Shown here piece after piece: positions 44,925 to 56,132 of a DNA stretch of 64,000 bases (position 1 is its first letter; each line of letters begins with the position of its first letter). The notes beneath the pieces are model-generated. The model was not told the origin of the DNA and ran no database searches. It saw nothing but the letters and a program-made list of their open reading frames with translations. Source of the DNA: Patagioenas fasciata (lineage: Eukaryota; Chordata; Aves; Columbiformes; Columbidae). The DNA lies in contig NC_092522.1 of NCBI RefSeq assembly GCF_037038585.1, forward strand, positions 47,467,661 through 47,531,660, read 5' to 3'. The translations under genes were made by a program, and so were the position numbers.

Positions 44925-47900
44925 CTGCGTGGGACATTGAACGGGTGTTATTAAGTGCGACAAAGCATTAGAGTAGTATCCCCTTCCCTCCCTATCATCT
45001 CCCTGGCTCTGGAGACTGGCGGGGGCAGGAGAACAAGACCATGGAGGAGATGGTGGCAGGGAGACAACCCTTCCTGCTGGTTCAGCGCACAGCAGAGCAC
45101 AGCCACCTTCAGAGTGGGCAGAGCTCGCCTGGGGCTCAGAGTGCAAAGGGGATGATGCCTGGAGCTGCAGTTGTCTGCAGCAGCATTGTCTCCCTTGCTC
45201 ACTGACAGCACAGGAACTCCCACTGAGGTCTGACTATGCAGGGAGAGGGGCATTTCCCTTCCCTGGTGCAGCAGCTCTTTCATGCAAATTTTTTGCCTCA
45301 CCCTGACCGCCCTGCCGAGTAAGAAACCCAGCGCACCGTGAGCCCTGCATGCACTCTGTGGGGGTCACTCCATTGCATAACAAAGCCTGCTGGGGCAGCC
45401 AGTGGTGCCCAGCTCTGCATGCCTGTGGTCAGTACAAACCTGGGAGCTGCCACCTGCACTGTGGCACCTGTTCAGCACGCTGAGTTTTAGGAGCCTGGTT
45501 TGGAAGAGGTGGCTCTGGTTTGGGCCAGGTTTGCCCCTGCACTCCCCTGCCCAGCCCTCTTGGGCTCTGCAGTCTCTTGGACTTCACTAAAGTTCAGAAA
45601 ACTGACAATGCACCAGGCCATGCCCACAACTGAGTTGTCCAGTGTTCTTGATAAACACCTACAATGTTATTTGTCAAAGCAGGCAGAATTACTAATACAT
45701 ATTTGTTCTAAAAGGTAAGTAAGTGCTTTTATTTGTTTCAATGTAGTGTTAAGCCTGCTTTGAAGCAATCATTAAGAATTGATTTCTGCTCATCCATGAG
45801 TTTTCACCCCAGCCCTGAGACAGATTACTCCAAATCTAGTTTGTTTTTCAATATGAAGGCTTCTTTGGACAGCAATTTGAGAAGAAATTCAAGAGACTAT
45901 GTGAATATTCATGTACTACTATACAATGCATACTTAATACATGAAGTATACATCTTTAATCAGTGTCATCTTCACAAGTCTTTGCGAGAAGGTGCAAAAT
46001 ATGTTTAATAAAGCTATTTGCTTTTATCCTTGTATATTTGAAAGGGCACAGATTTAATGTATTAATCAAGATACAAAAGCCAGAAGTTCTTACCCGCATT
46101 CACTGGGACACTCAGTACAATTCCAAGAGAAATCAAGGTGGGGTAGGTAATAGCAATCCCAAAATTTAGTAGAATATTGAATGCTGAAGAAGGAAAGAAA
46201 AACACTTTTTACTACAGTGAAATGAGGCAGAGGGAATGCTACCTGAAACATTTATGCTTTATTACTCCCTCTGTATGTTGTTCATACAGAAGGCATAGTA
46301 ACTTTTGTGGTTATTCTTGGAAGATACCTGTGGACAGACATCTGTCTGCTGCACCTCTGTCTGCCTGAGACATTGCTGTTCCCAGGGAAGTGGAGTGCAG
46401 TAGCAGGATCAAGTGGGTACAACCTGTCTCTCGGTGTAATGTGCATTGATTCCCACTCTCCATACCAATCCACTTTGCCCTGCTGAAAGACCAAATGCTT
46501 TTCATCTGGGAGATGACAGCCAAACAGTTGCTTCTGGCTGGATACTTTCTTTCATAGAAAAGCTGCCTCCAGCTGCAGGTGGAAGATGCTGTAAAGCTAA
46601 GCCTCTTCCAGACAGGAACTTGCTCAATATAATCTCATACAATGAAATTATAGTATCTTTACAACTGAGTGATTACAATATCATTCCATTGTAATACCAT
46701 ACACTGTTCATGGAGTGCCTTATGACAAATTAATAATTGCTTTGGACCAAATTAACTTTTGTTTTAAAGTGATTAGTTTTAGCAAAAATACCAAACCTGT
46801 CAGCAGCTGGGGCTCTGTCTGGTAGTACCTGTACACTGTACACCCCAGTGATCACTTGCCAAGTTCTGCACTGCTTCCTTACAGAAATCTTCCATTGAGT
46901 CCACTGATAAGTAAACTGGAGGTACTTCCAGAGCCATGCATCGTGACTGTGCAGGGTAAAAGGAGCTGGGACTCAAGATGGAGATGGAGAAGGGCTATTT
47001 CCAGTAGAAATCAAAGGGAAGTTTTAGGAGACGTGATGCTGTCATCCAGTTTAGGGACCAACTGTGGCAGCACAGTCAACACATCCAGTTTAACAAGGAA
47101 CAGCATCACATTTCTGATGACCGTGAATCGTTAAGGCTTGGATTTAGCATCCCTCCCAAGCTGGATTCCCTTGGTGGCATAGCTGTGGCAGCAAAAGAGA
47201 GGAGTACCACCTGCCAAATTCCTATCAGCGCTATGCAATGCTACATTTTCAAAAGGGCTCCTGCCCATCACAGTCTGGGCAAGTGTCACTTGTCTCTGTG
47301 AAGCAGAGTTCACAAGCAGGAATTAGGACAAGCTTTACAGTTTGGTTCCACAGCACCTTCTAATGAGGGCCACAACCTTTTGGCTTGGTAATAAAGCAGA
47401 AGTGCGGTCTTCACTGCCACCGAGGAACAGACCCTCTGCATGATTTCTCAAGCTAGTAATTAGGTTTAGAAGAAGGGAAAACAGCTCCAGTATGTCAGAG
47501 GTCTGCAGTTTCCACCAGCGTCTAGTTTCTGGCACCCTCTTCCACCCCAAGCAGTGCAAGAGCCCCCCATCTACTCACTCAATAAGAGAATTGAAAATCC
47601 ACACAGGTTTCCCCAAGGAACAATGTCGAAAGAGCTCCAGTACTCCACTTTGGTAAAATAAAGGATGACAGGAATACAGGTGATGAAGAGGACATTGAAG
47701 GCGGCTAACACGGACAGGAATAAGGCAGCCTCTCCAAATTTTGCACTGCCCAAAAGAAGTTTGAATAAAACCTACAAAAGGAAAACACATGGGTTTAACT
47801 CTGTTGCACCACTCTGCTGGAGGGCTGCTCTCCTGGCTCCTGGGGTCCCGGCCCGCCATCCAGTGCTCAGGGCTAAGGGGCTGGGCATCAGTCCATGTCT

Positions 47901-50900
47901 GTCAGCACCTATGTGGTGATGCTTGCTGGACACTTGAGATGGCTGCTCAGATGCTGTGGAGAGCAGCTTGTGTACCCCAGCCTTGTCCCTCCTGGCGTGC
48001 CCCCAGAGCACAGGCAGGGCAGCTGCCAAATGAGCCCATGCGGGAAGGGGACTCGGCACCTTTGGCCATGCATCTTCCAAAAGGGAAGGTTGCTCACCCT
48101 AGCATAGACCCATTTCTCTGCCTGCTCCCTTCAGGAAAGTCTCTGGAAAATTTGACATTAAAACCATAACACTTGTTGGAGAAGAGCAGGGGGAAAGAAG
48201 CAACATGTGTGTTCTCTCTGCATGAGACATCCCTGGTCCAGGCCTTGAGCTGCCACTTGGGAAGTGCTGCAGTAGTGAGCAAGCACAGTCCATGCTGCCT
48301 GCCTGTCACAGAATCATAGAACGGTTTGGGTTGGAAGGGACCTTAAGGAACTTCCACTTTGCCTGCCATGGGCAGGGCCACCTTCCGCTAGACCAGGTTG
48401 CTCAAAGCCCCATCCAGCCTGGCCTTGAACACTTTCAGGGATAGGGCATCCACAGCTTCTCTGGGCAGCCTGTTCCAGTGCCTCTCCATCCTCGGGGTGA
48501 AGAATTTCTTCCTTATATTGAATCTAAATCTACCCTCTTTCAGTTTAAAGCCATTACCCCTTGTCCTATCACTACCTGCCCCTGTAAAGTCCCTCTCCAC
48601 CTTTCTTTTAGGTCCCTTTTAGTTACTAGAAGGGTGCTATAAGGTGTCCCTGTGAGAGAGATAAGAGAGTGAGTGGTGGGGGTGATTGGCATCTTTCTGG
48701 GGATGAAGACCCAGGTGTGCTTACCTTGTAGAGAGCAGACATTGAGGCAGAGCCCACCACCAGGGCTATCCCAATAACGGAGTGGCTGTGAAATCCATCA
48801 GCATACGTCATCATAACTATCCCTGCAATAGCAAATATAGCAGCCACAATCTGGTTGGAGACAAAGAAAGAATGCAAGTGTTACTGGATAACCCCCAACT
48901 TGGAAAAACATGAGAACAGCTTTAAATGGGAAGTACTTCTGCATCATCTGCTCCCCTTCGTATGCAGAAAATGAGTGGCAAGCCCAGGCCAGTACCCACA
49001 GGGCCGATGCTGCCTCCCCTCTGGCTTCCCCAGCTGCAGAGAAGCTGCAGGCAGAGCTGTGCAGGAGCAGCTGCCTTGGGCAGCGTGCAGCAGGACAGAC
49101 CCCAGGGTCCTGTGTCCTGGACAGAGCTGAAAGGGGGATTTAATCTCTGTCACTGAGCCTCCCCATCAGCCAGTCCCTGCAGCCTGAGCATGACAGTAAT
49201 ACACAAGCAATAATTCCCTGGTGCTTGCAGAAAAGGATCCGAGACCTGAGGAGGATTTGGAGGAAAAAGGTTTTTGAAATAGGGAAATAAAACTCGAGCA
49301 ACTACTTTCCAGTTCAGATGTGCCATTTCAGAGAGTAGAGGGAGGCTCAGTCAGCCAGCCAGGCCCACAGCAATGCCCAAGGGAAGGGAGTTGTCCAAAG
49401 GAAGGAAGGTAGCATTCACCAAGAAAAGGGACAGGCAGCAAGAGACCCCCGGCTCCTCTGGGACTGTCCTGCCAGATGCCTCAAGCCTCTTCAGGTGGTT
49501 ATTCAGCGGTGAAAAGGGCTTTCTGCATGCTCTGTGCTTCCTGACTCTGCAGTAGTGTGAAGGACACCCTGCTTAGACCACATCCCCTTTGGCTGCACAG
49601 TTGAGGTGATGCTGCTAAGGTGACTGGGATAAATGAGTTTATTTTGACCCATAGCTGGGTCACTGCCAGCCAACTGTCCCTTCTCCCAGGGCCAGACTGG
49701 GGTTTTAAGCCCCATCCATAGGCTGCAGCTGCCTAGACATCCAAGAGCAATGGCCTCCTCTAACCTTTCCTGTTCGGAGATGCTGGGGCTCCTGTAAAAA
49801 TGCATGGGAAAGCCTGTGTGCCAAGCTCTGCTGCTGCCTGATGAGCAGGCTGGGGTGAGGGAGACCCCTTTACCAGCTGCACGTCCCCATCCCAGCATCA
49901 GTAGCCTCTTCCCAGGGTTGAGCTGGGGCTGGTGCCAGGAAGCATCTATAAAGCTTCCACAGACAATCACCCAGCAGATCCCTTCTGCATGCTCAAATCA
50001 ACACCTCCAGTTTCCCCTAATAGAAAAATGCCCCAGATTTGCAAACAGAAGGGCATCAATTTCTCCAAAGGTGTTGCTGTAGAATGGTTGGATGGTGTAA
50101 GGGTAGAAAAAAGCCCATATCACAGAAGCTGATACTGCCTGGACAATACAGTTGCTAATAGCATCTCCACAAGAAGGGGCTTGAGTCTAGAAATTGGTGT
50201 ACTGCTGTTCAAGATGCTGCATGAGCACAGCTTCAGCAGGCTATAGTGGGGGCAGGATTTCCCCCAGCTGCTCAGCACCTTGCACAGCCCAGCTGAGGGG
50301 CAGCAGGTTCTGACGATGCTGATTTATGAGCTGATCAGAGTGGAGACTGGTGCAAGCTGCAAGGCTGGGTTGGCCCACTGCAAGTTTGGGGAGGTTCAGA
50401 TACAACATTTTGGCTTGCAGCCCTGTCAGCATCAGCTCTCTACACGCACAGCTGTAGCTTCTAAAGCGAAGCTTGATGGTGGTGGAACTGGGCCCTACAG
50501 TCCTGGACAGGCTTCTTTTTCAGGCAAGGAGATAAAAAACCCTGATGCATGGGTCTACAGCAATGTGGGACTGTTTCAGAAAGGCAGGATTGAAAGAGCT
50601 CAGCAGCCCTCCGCAGTTCTCTCATGTCACCATGCTGGTCCTTGTCAAATAAAAATTCAGACACTCTGTGTGGCTTCAGAAGCACAAGAAAAAAGCTAAT
50701 TGAATGAGACTAGCATGGGGCAGGTGTAGAACAAAAAGAGATTTGTCTTCACCTAAAATATAGTTCAGCTAAGGAAAGCTTTGCTGTTGCACACTGTGGA
50801 TGTGAAAAGGTTACAAGGATGAACTCATGGAACAAAAAAAATCCATCAAGGACTATTAACTATAGGAATGTCACTTCCATTTCAGGAAGTCCTTGAGCCT

Positions 50901-53900
50901 TAAATTGCTGGTGGCTGGAAAGTTGTATGAGGAAATAGCATTATAGGCTTTTCTGTTTAGATGATTTTTCTAGGTGTCCACTGTTGGCAGTTGCTGGAGC
51001 CAGGCTCCTGGGGCAGATGTACCTTTGCTCTGACTCAGTATGGCTCTTGGTAGAGCTGCAAAACACATGGCTGAGGCTTATCTGAAAGACAAGGGCAACT
51101 CCAGGCCCTTCCTTCCCCTGTGCTTCAGCCCAGGTGACAAAAAGTAGCAGCAGAGTATCTGCTCCAGGCGTGATCATCTCCTGTCTGAGATGTGTGGGGC
51201 TTGTTGAGCCTTCACTGGAGGGCCGGAGGAGACCACAGCCACAGGCTGGGCTGTGGCAACCAGCCAGTACCTCCACATGTGTTGGTAAAAGGAGCCTGCC
51301 TAGGGGCACTCAGGGGCTGGCTGACTTCAGAGACCTCCTGGGATGCTGAGTCTCTGCCTGGTTGAAAAGGAATACTATGATTTGGGATTTTATAGCATAC
51401 TTATTTCCAAGTCCCACTGGCAGGTGTGCTTGTCTATATGTTACATACATAGGAGGCACTTGCAAGTGGTGGTTCTCTTGCATCTTGAACTGTTTTATTT
51501 ACTGTAGCACAGAGGGAAACACCAAAGTCCAAGATCAAAGCAAATAAATACAGTCTGCAAACAGTTTTGCTGGGGCAGAAGTCCTTGCCTCTTCTGTCAA
51601 GCATGTCATGAATTTTAGGTGAATCTTGGCCTCATCTGTTGACAGGTCAGGTGGGTCACATACACTTTCTCTGGAAGTCTTTCAGCCTGCCTATCAAACA
51701 TGCTGTTAGCAGCAGTGACAGGCTGCTTGCACAACACCACACCATGGCTACCAGCCTGCAGTTGCTTGCAGATGCCTGAGCACTGCAGGGCTTGCAGAGG
51801 CAGTGCTTCGGGCACTCACAGCTTCTGTGTCTTCTCTGAAAGCGATATGACAGCTCGCAGCCCAGTTGGGCTGTTGCTCAGTAAAGGGAAAGGAGGAGAA
51901 ATGCAACTTCATTACAGGAGATGTAGGCACTTAGAAGTGCCTGGGTGGCAAGGATGGGACTTTGTAGCTTGTTTTTACATTTAAATTCCAGCCAAATTGT
52001 GATTTAAGTGCTTGTAGAGCTACTAGTTGCACTTCTGAAGGTCAAGTAAGATACTTGCATGTGCTTAAACTCCACTGAGGTGCTGCCTTTCTTACCTAGC
52101 CTCTCCTGCAGCAGGTATGGACAGGGACACCCAAATGCTGCATCACTATCCATCCTGCTGCGCTGCCAGGGGGATGGAGTGGGAGTGTGGGAGGGCTCCT
52201 GCTCACTGCAGGGCAAAGTACTGTCCTCTCTGCAGCCTTGTTGGCCAAATACCCTCTCAAATGGTGCTTCTAAAAGGCTCAGGAGATCTGACACAGCGTT
52301 GTCCCGAGGGACCATGAGTTTTGGGGCTGGGCTGTGTGCTGGCTCACAGTCCCTACGTTGCTCCTGGAGAAGTCCCAGCAGCTGTCCCTTCTCCTGGTTG
52401 CCAGTCCTGGGAAGAAGGCTTTGTTTTGGGGTTCATCCCAAGGCTATCCCCAGCATACCGAGCAGTGCCATCCTCCATGTCTGCCATTTTTCACATGGGC
52501 TGTACGGAAAAGGGAGGTAAGTGGGAAAAATTGCATCTCATCAGGACACTCCACACTACGTCCTTCTGCAGACAGAAGCATCCCCAGCACTCCCACAGTG
52601 GCAAACAAAGCTGGGTGGCAGGACTGCTGTGCTGCCCCATGCCCTGCCAGTCTCTAGGGACAAACATCTCCTCACACGCACTTTGTCACTGGTCAGAAGG
52701 TCACATCTGCCCAAGAACGAATAGCCCAGTCCTCCCGCAAGCCCCTTCCCCCTGCACCCAGACCCCTGTCTGGCCTGTCAAATGTTCCTCCTTGACCATA
52801 GAGGAAGCAACCTCTGCGACCCTTTCCTAGTGTCGGGTATGACAGTGAGGGGCTGGGACACACATCAGGAGCATCACATGGCTTCCAGCACCCTGGCCCC
52901 TGCTTTGGGTCTCTGTTGCTGCTGGGTTTTGAGCGAGTTGGCCTTTCATGAGGCAGTGCTGGTAAGAAACGAAGGACAGCTGGACATGGCTGAGAAACAC
53001 CACTTGGGTCTGCTTCCCTGCTCCCTCCGCTCCCTCTGCACCTTTGGGAAGGGGGAGATCCAGAGCAGGATTTGTCCCCCCAGCATGTCACCTGCCATGG
53101 CACAAGACCTAGCCTGGCTGGGAAGCTGCTGGAGAATCCCTGACTATCCTGGATCTTCTCACACAGCCATGCATCTGGGAGAGCTCCAGCATGTGCATGC
53201 TGGTGTGGATATCCCTACACACAGGTCGGCTTCTTTCTCCTCAGACCACAGCCATATGAAGTGGTGAGAGATGGCACACGCATACCAAGGAGCAAGCTGC
53301 ACATGCAGGAGACCAGTGATCAGCCCCCTACACACCTCCTCTCCTGGCATCCCAGCAGCACCACAGCTGACAGTGCACAACATAGCTGAAGACCACAAAA
53401 ATATGACTTCTTTTTTTTGTGTACCTTTATCAAAATATCCGGCACGTCCAGCTATGATAACAGCAACACTTCCCTGCCTCCAGGATCATTTCAGGATACC
53501 CTTGCTTCTGTACTCAAAAATCCCAGTTAATTTATTTTCAGGACACAGCTACCTGGGCAGGTGGGTGGGCAAGCACAGACACCAGCTGGCCAGGCTGGGT
53601 TTTTGGCAGGTACATTTTGCAACGATTCCCTGAGCAGCCTCTTGGCTGCCACCACTGCAAGGCTGGCCAAGCTCTCTTGCCAGAGGAACGCTTTCCGAAA
53701 AGTTAACTCTCAGTTACTCCATGCAGCGAGGGCTAACAATGTCTTCTGGACACTGAAATCATTGCCCAACTTGGTGAGTAGAGAGATCCTCAAATGGTGG
53801 GCAAAAATTAGGTATTATTACTGTTATGGCTATTAATAAGTTCTTGCTGGTGCAGTGAAGCAGGGGGGACTCACTGGTGCCTTTTCTTTGCAGTTACTCC

Positions 53901-54981
53901 TGACCCCGGCAGGACCCCTTGTCCTCAGGGTGTTGGGTTACCCATCCACCCAGCTCTGCTGCCAGGGGACACTCCCTGCATGCCCAGGGTCACCAAAATG
54001 ACAGCAGGGTCAGCAGGGAACTGCAGGGGTTTCCAGTCAGCTCCCCTTCCCCCAAACACCTCTATTGCTGCTGTGGAGCGAGTGTTCACATGGGGTGTTG
54101 CACTAAGGATGTAACCAAATGTTTGGGATGCCACCAGGAGAGGAGCCCTGGGGGAGGGCACCTGCTGCCCTGCTGCCTGCCATGCTGCCTGGCCCCCTGC
54201 CTGTAGCTGCTGGCCAGACACAAGTCCCCATGCATCAGCATTATACTGATCCTCCACCAGCTGCTGCTGACTGACATGGGTGCAAAGGATAACTGTGCTG
54301 CCCTGCAAGCTTGCTGTTGCGTATGAGAAGTGCGAGGGCCCCATTAAACTCACAGCTTAGGACCAGAAAGGTTTTGCCTGAAGCCAGGGCTTGCAGGAAC
54401 ATGCAGTTAGAAACAACTAGGTCTGGTGCTAAAGCCTGGGAATTGTCACTTGGAAGAGGGAGGCAAAGGCTGGCACGTCCATGACAACATGGAGATAGCA
54501 GCTGTCCTTCATGCCACACTCTGGAGCAAGTTACCTCTTTTCTGAAAGAAAATGTGCAAAGGCAGCAGGCTGGGGGAGACAGGGTGTTCTGGGTGTGCCT
54601 GGGTAGGCTGCAGGGAAGGATGCATCCCTCTCTGCAAGGATTTCTGCGCCCGCTCGGCTGTCTGCCTGGGGTGCTGCTCAAGTCGGCTGGAGGGAGGGAA
54701 GGGGAAAAGGAAAGGCAGAAGGGTGATGGGGAAGAAGGGAGACAGATAAGGAGTCACTTACCCTCACTCCCATGAACCTGTCCCTCAGAACGATCCATGA
54801 AAGCAAGAACACAAAAGCTTTGTTGCAGCAGAACAACACGGAGACATCCGTAGTGTTTATTTTCTTTATTGCATGTAAGTAAAGGTAGTTTGTGAGTGTC
54901 CAAAGAACACCAAAGGGTGCTGCCTTGGTAAAAAATACCTTCAAAGTCAAGCCATTGTCTCCAAAAAATCGGCAGCACTCC
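44680..54981 (-). CDS. SLC35F3: SLC35F3, solute carrier family 35 member F3 (last five coding exons)
   Basis: SLC35F3 is a multi-pass membrane protein of the drug/metabolite transporter superfamily. The human protein has been linked to thiamine transport and blood pressure. The five exons join in phase to about 290 residues of the roughly 420-residue protein. They cover the later membrane helices, including the hydrophobic segments VIAIIIIGLGFLLLLL and GIVMMTYADGF, and a basic cytoplasmic C-terminus (LTRLKVRKKEE). YLHAIKKINTTDVSVLF and the C-terminus match SLC35F3, not its paralogue SLC35F4. The N-terminal exons were not found up to 64,000, so they lie beyond a long intron, as in human. Confidence 0.95.
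46094..46183 (-). CDS. SLC35F3: SLC35F3 exon TFNILLN...VPVNA
   Basis: It joins in phase 1 and reads TFNILLNFGIAITYPTLISL through VLSVPVNA, ending in phase 1 before GTAAGA. The acceptor is TCCTTCTTCAG. Confidence 0.95.
47579..47771 (-). CDS. SLC35F3: SLC35F3 exon VLFKLLL...GFSILLL
   Basis: It reads VLFKLLLGSAKFGEAALFLS through PWGNLCGFSILLL and ends in phase 1 before GTGAGT. The acceptor is CCTTTTGTAG. Confidence 0.96.
48307..48653 (-). mobile_element. CR1 LINE 3' fragment in SLC35F3 intron
   Basis: On the minus strand this ends in the TTCTATGATTCTGTG-type CR1 tail and contains the conserved 3' UTR with the end of ORF2, truncated on its 5' side. It sits 71 nt downstream of an SLC35F3 exon donor, in gene orientation. 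Confidence 0.93.
48725..48850 (-). CDS. SLC35F3: SLC35F3 exon IVAAIFA...SALYK
   Basis: Forty-two codons, phase 0 at both ends, reading IVAAIFAIAGIVMMTYADGF through SASMSALYK. These are two membrane helices. The acceptor is TCTCCAACCAG and the donor GTAAGC. Confidence 0.96.
48851..54761 (-). other. SLC35F3: SLC35F3 5.9-kb intron
   Basis: GC-richer intron with many overlapping chance ORFs on both strands (notably 51.9-55 kb). None has domain-like sequence or matching splice sites. I see no further gene or named repeat. Confidence 0.6.
54762..54981 (-). CDS. SLC35F3: SLC35F3 exon ECCRFFG...DRFMGVR
   Basis: It reads ECCRFFGDNGLTLKVFFTKA, then APFGVLWTLTNYLYLHAIKK, through SWIVLRDRFMGVR. The acceptor is CGTTTTAG and the donor GTAAGT. 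It needs two bases from an upstream exon outside the window and ends in phase 0. Confidence 0.95.
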
Positions 54982-56112
54982 CTAAAACGAGGAGAGAAAG
55001 GCAGCATTATTACACTAGCCAGCCACAGTCTGCAGCAAATACAATGGATTCTTTTCTTTCTTGCTTCTCTTATTTTCCTTTGAGGAAAAAGGGGTATACA
55101 CCTTAAAGAGGAGAAGAAAAACAAGTTTCAGCATCTGTTGCTACAGCCGTATGAACACAAGGGGGCTGCACACCTGGGAGGGACAGCAATGAGAGAGTGA
55201 GGGGAGAGATGAAGCCAGGAGGTGAAATTTCACCCTTGGCATGAGCACCTTCACAGTGGACATCTTGAAATGGTGTGGGACCATCTTCCTCCTTTCACCC
55301 CTATGGGCACCAGGATGCTGAGGGGCCAGGGCTGGCAGCAGAGCCCCCTGCTCCTCACTCCTGCTGCAGCCACAAGACCCTAGTGCCCATCTGTGATCTG
55401 CCATGCAGGGCCCTGAGCTTCATGGGAGCCCACTTTGGGGTTTTTTCACCCAAGGGGTGGCACCTGGCTCAAGCCCCCTGGCAGCAGCCAGGGCAGGAGC
55501 AGGAGGAGCCAGGTGAGAGCTGCCCACTCCTGCTGGGGTGAGAACATGCACCAGGACGTGGCACCCAGGAACATACTGGGCCAGTTGGAGCAGCAGCATG
55601 GAGTCAGGAGTACAGAAAGGGCTGGGAATGCTGCGAACCTCCAAGTGGGATGCAGCCAGAGCTGGTAAGGCCGTGGTGCAGGAAGAGGAAACACCAGCGG
55701 TTTATTTGTGTCCCAGAGGTGCTGGGGGGCAAAAGAGGGCAGGTGATGGTGCAGCCTGGCCTTGCTGTCATGGCTCTGGGGGGGCAGTGGTAGGGCCGGG
55801 AGGGGGATGCTGGAGTCACCTCTGTGGAGGTGCTGTGTGGGGAAGCCTGCGTGCAACCCACTTCTGCAGGGCAGCAGAGCTCAGAGCTGACGGCTGTGCT
55901 GGCTGCACGGGAATTCAGTAATGCAAAGAAGAAACGCAGTGGTTTGCAAGGTGGAGGGTGCAGCCTGCTGAAGTGTGCAGGCAGCAGTCAGCCATGGTGC
56001 TGTGGCATGTGCTGGCTTTGCTTGCTTTCAAACCTGCAAAACCCCCGAAGCCCTGAAGTACTTTAATGAGGTGGTTTGACAAAATTTGAGCAAAATTGAA
56101 TTTTCCTCTGAT

Positions 56113-56132
56113 AATGAATGAATGAATGAATG
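56113..56132. repeat. (AATG)5 microsatellite
   Basis: Five perfect tandem AATG units in the SLC35F3 intron. Confidence 0.9.

Larger units (their letters stand above)
44925..48724 (-). other. SLC35F3: SLC35F3 introns between the last four coding exons
   Basis: Excluding the exons at 46,094-46,183 and 47,579-47,771, this is GT-AG intron DNA of mixed composition. The only identified element is the CR1 fragment at 48,307-48,653. No other gene is supported. Confidence 0.7.

Noticed and set aside
48388-48600. Frame of 70 codons on the minus strand (ends with a reverse-transcriptase-like segment)
   Set aside because: It is the tail of CR1 ORF2 in a truncated element, not a host gene.
51900-55000. 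Many frames of 100-169 codons on both strands
   Set aside because: They overlap each other in a GC-rich SLC35F3 intron, have no shared motif with known proteins, and lack matching splice sites.
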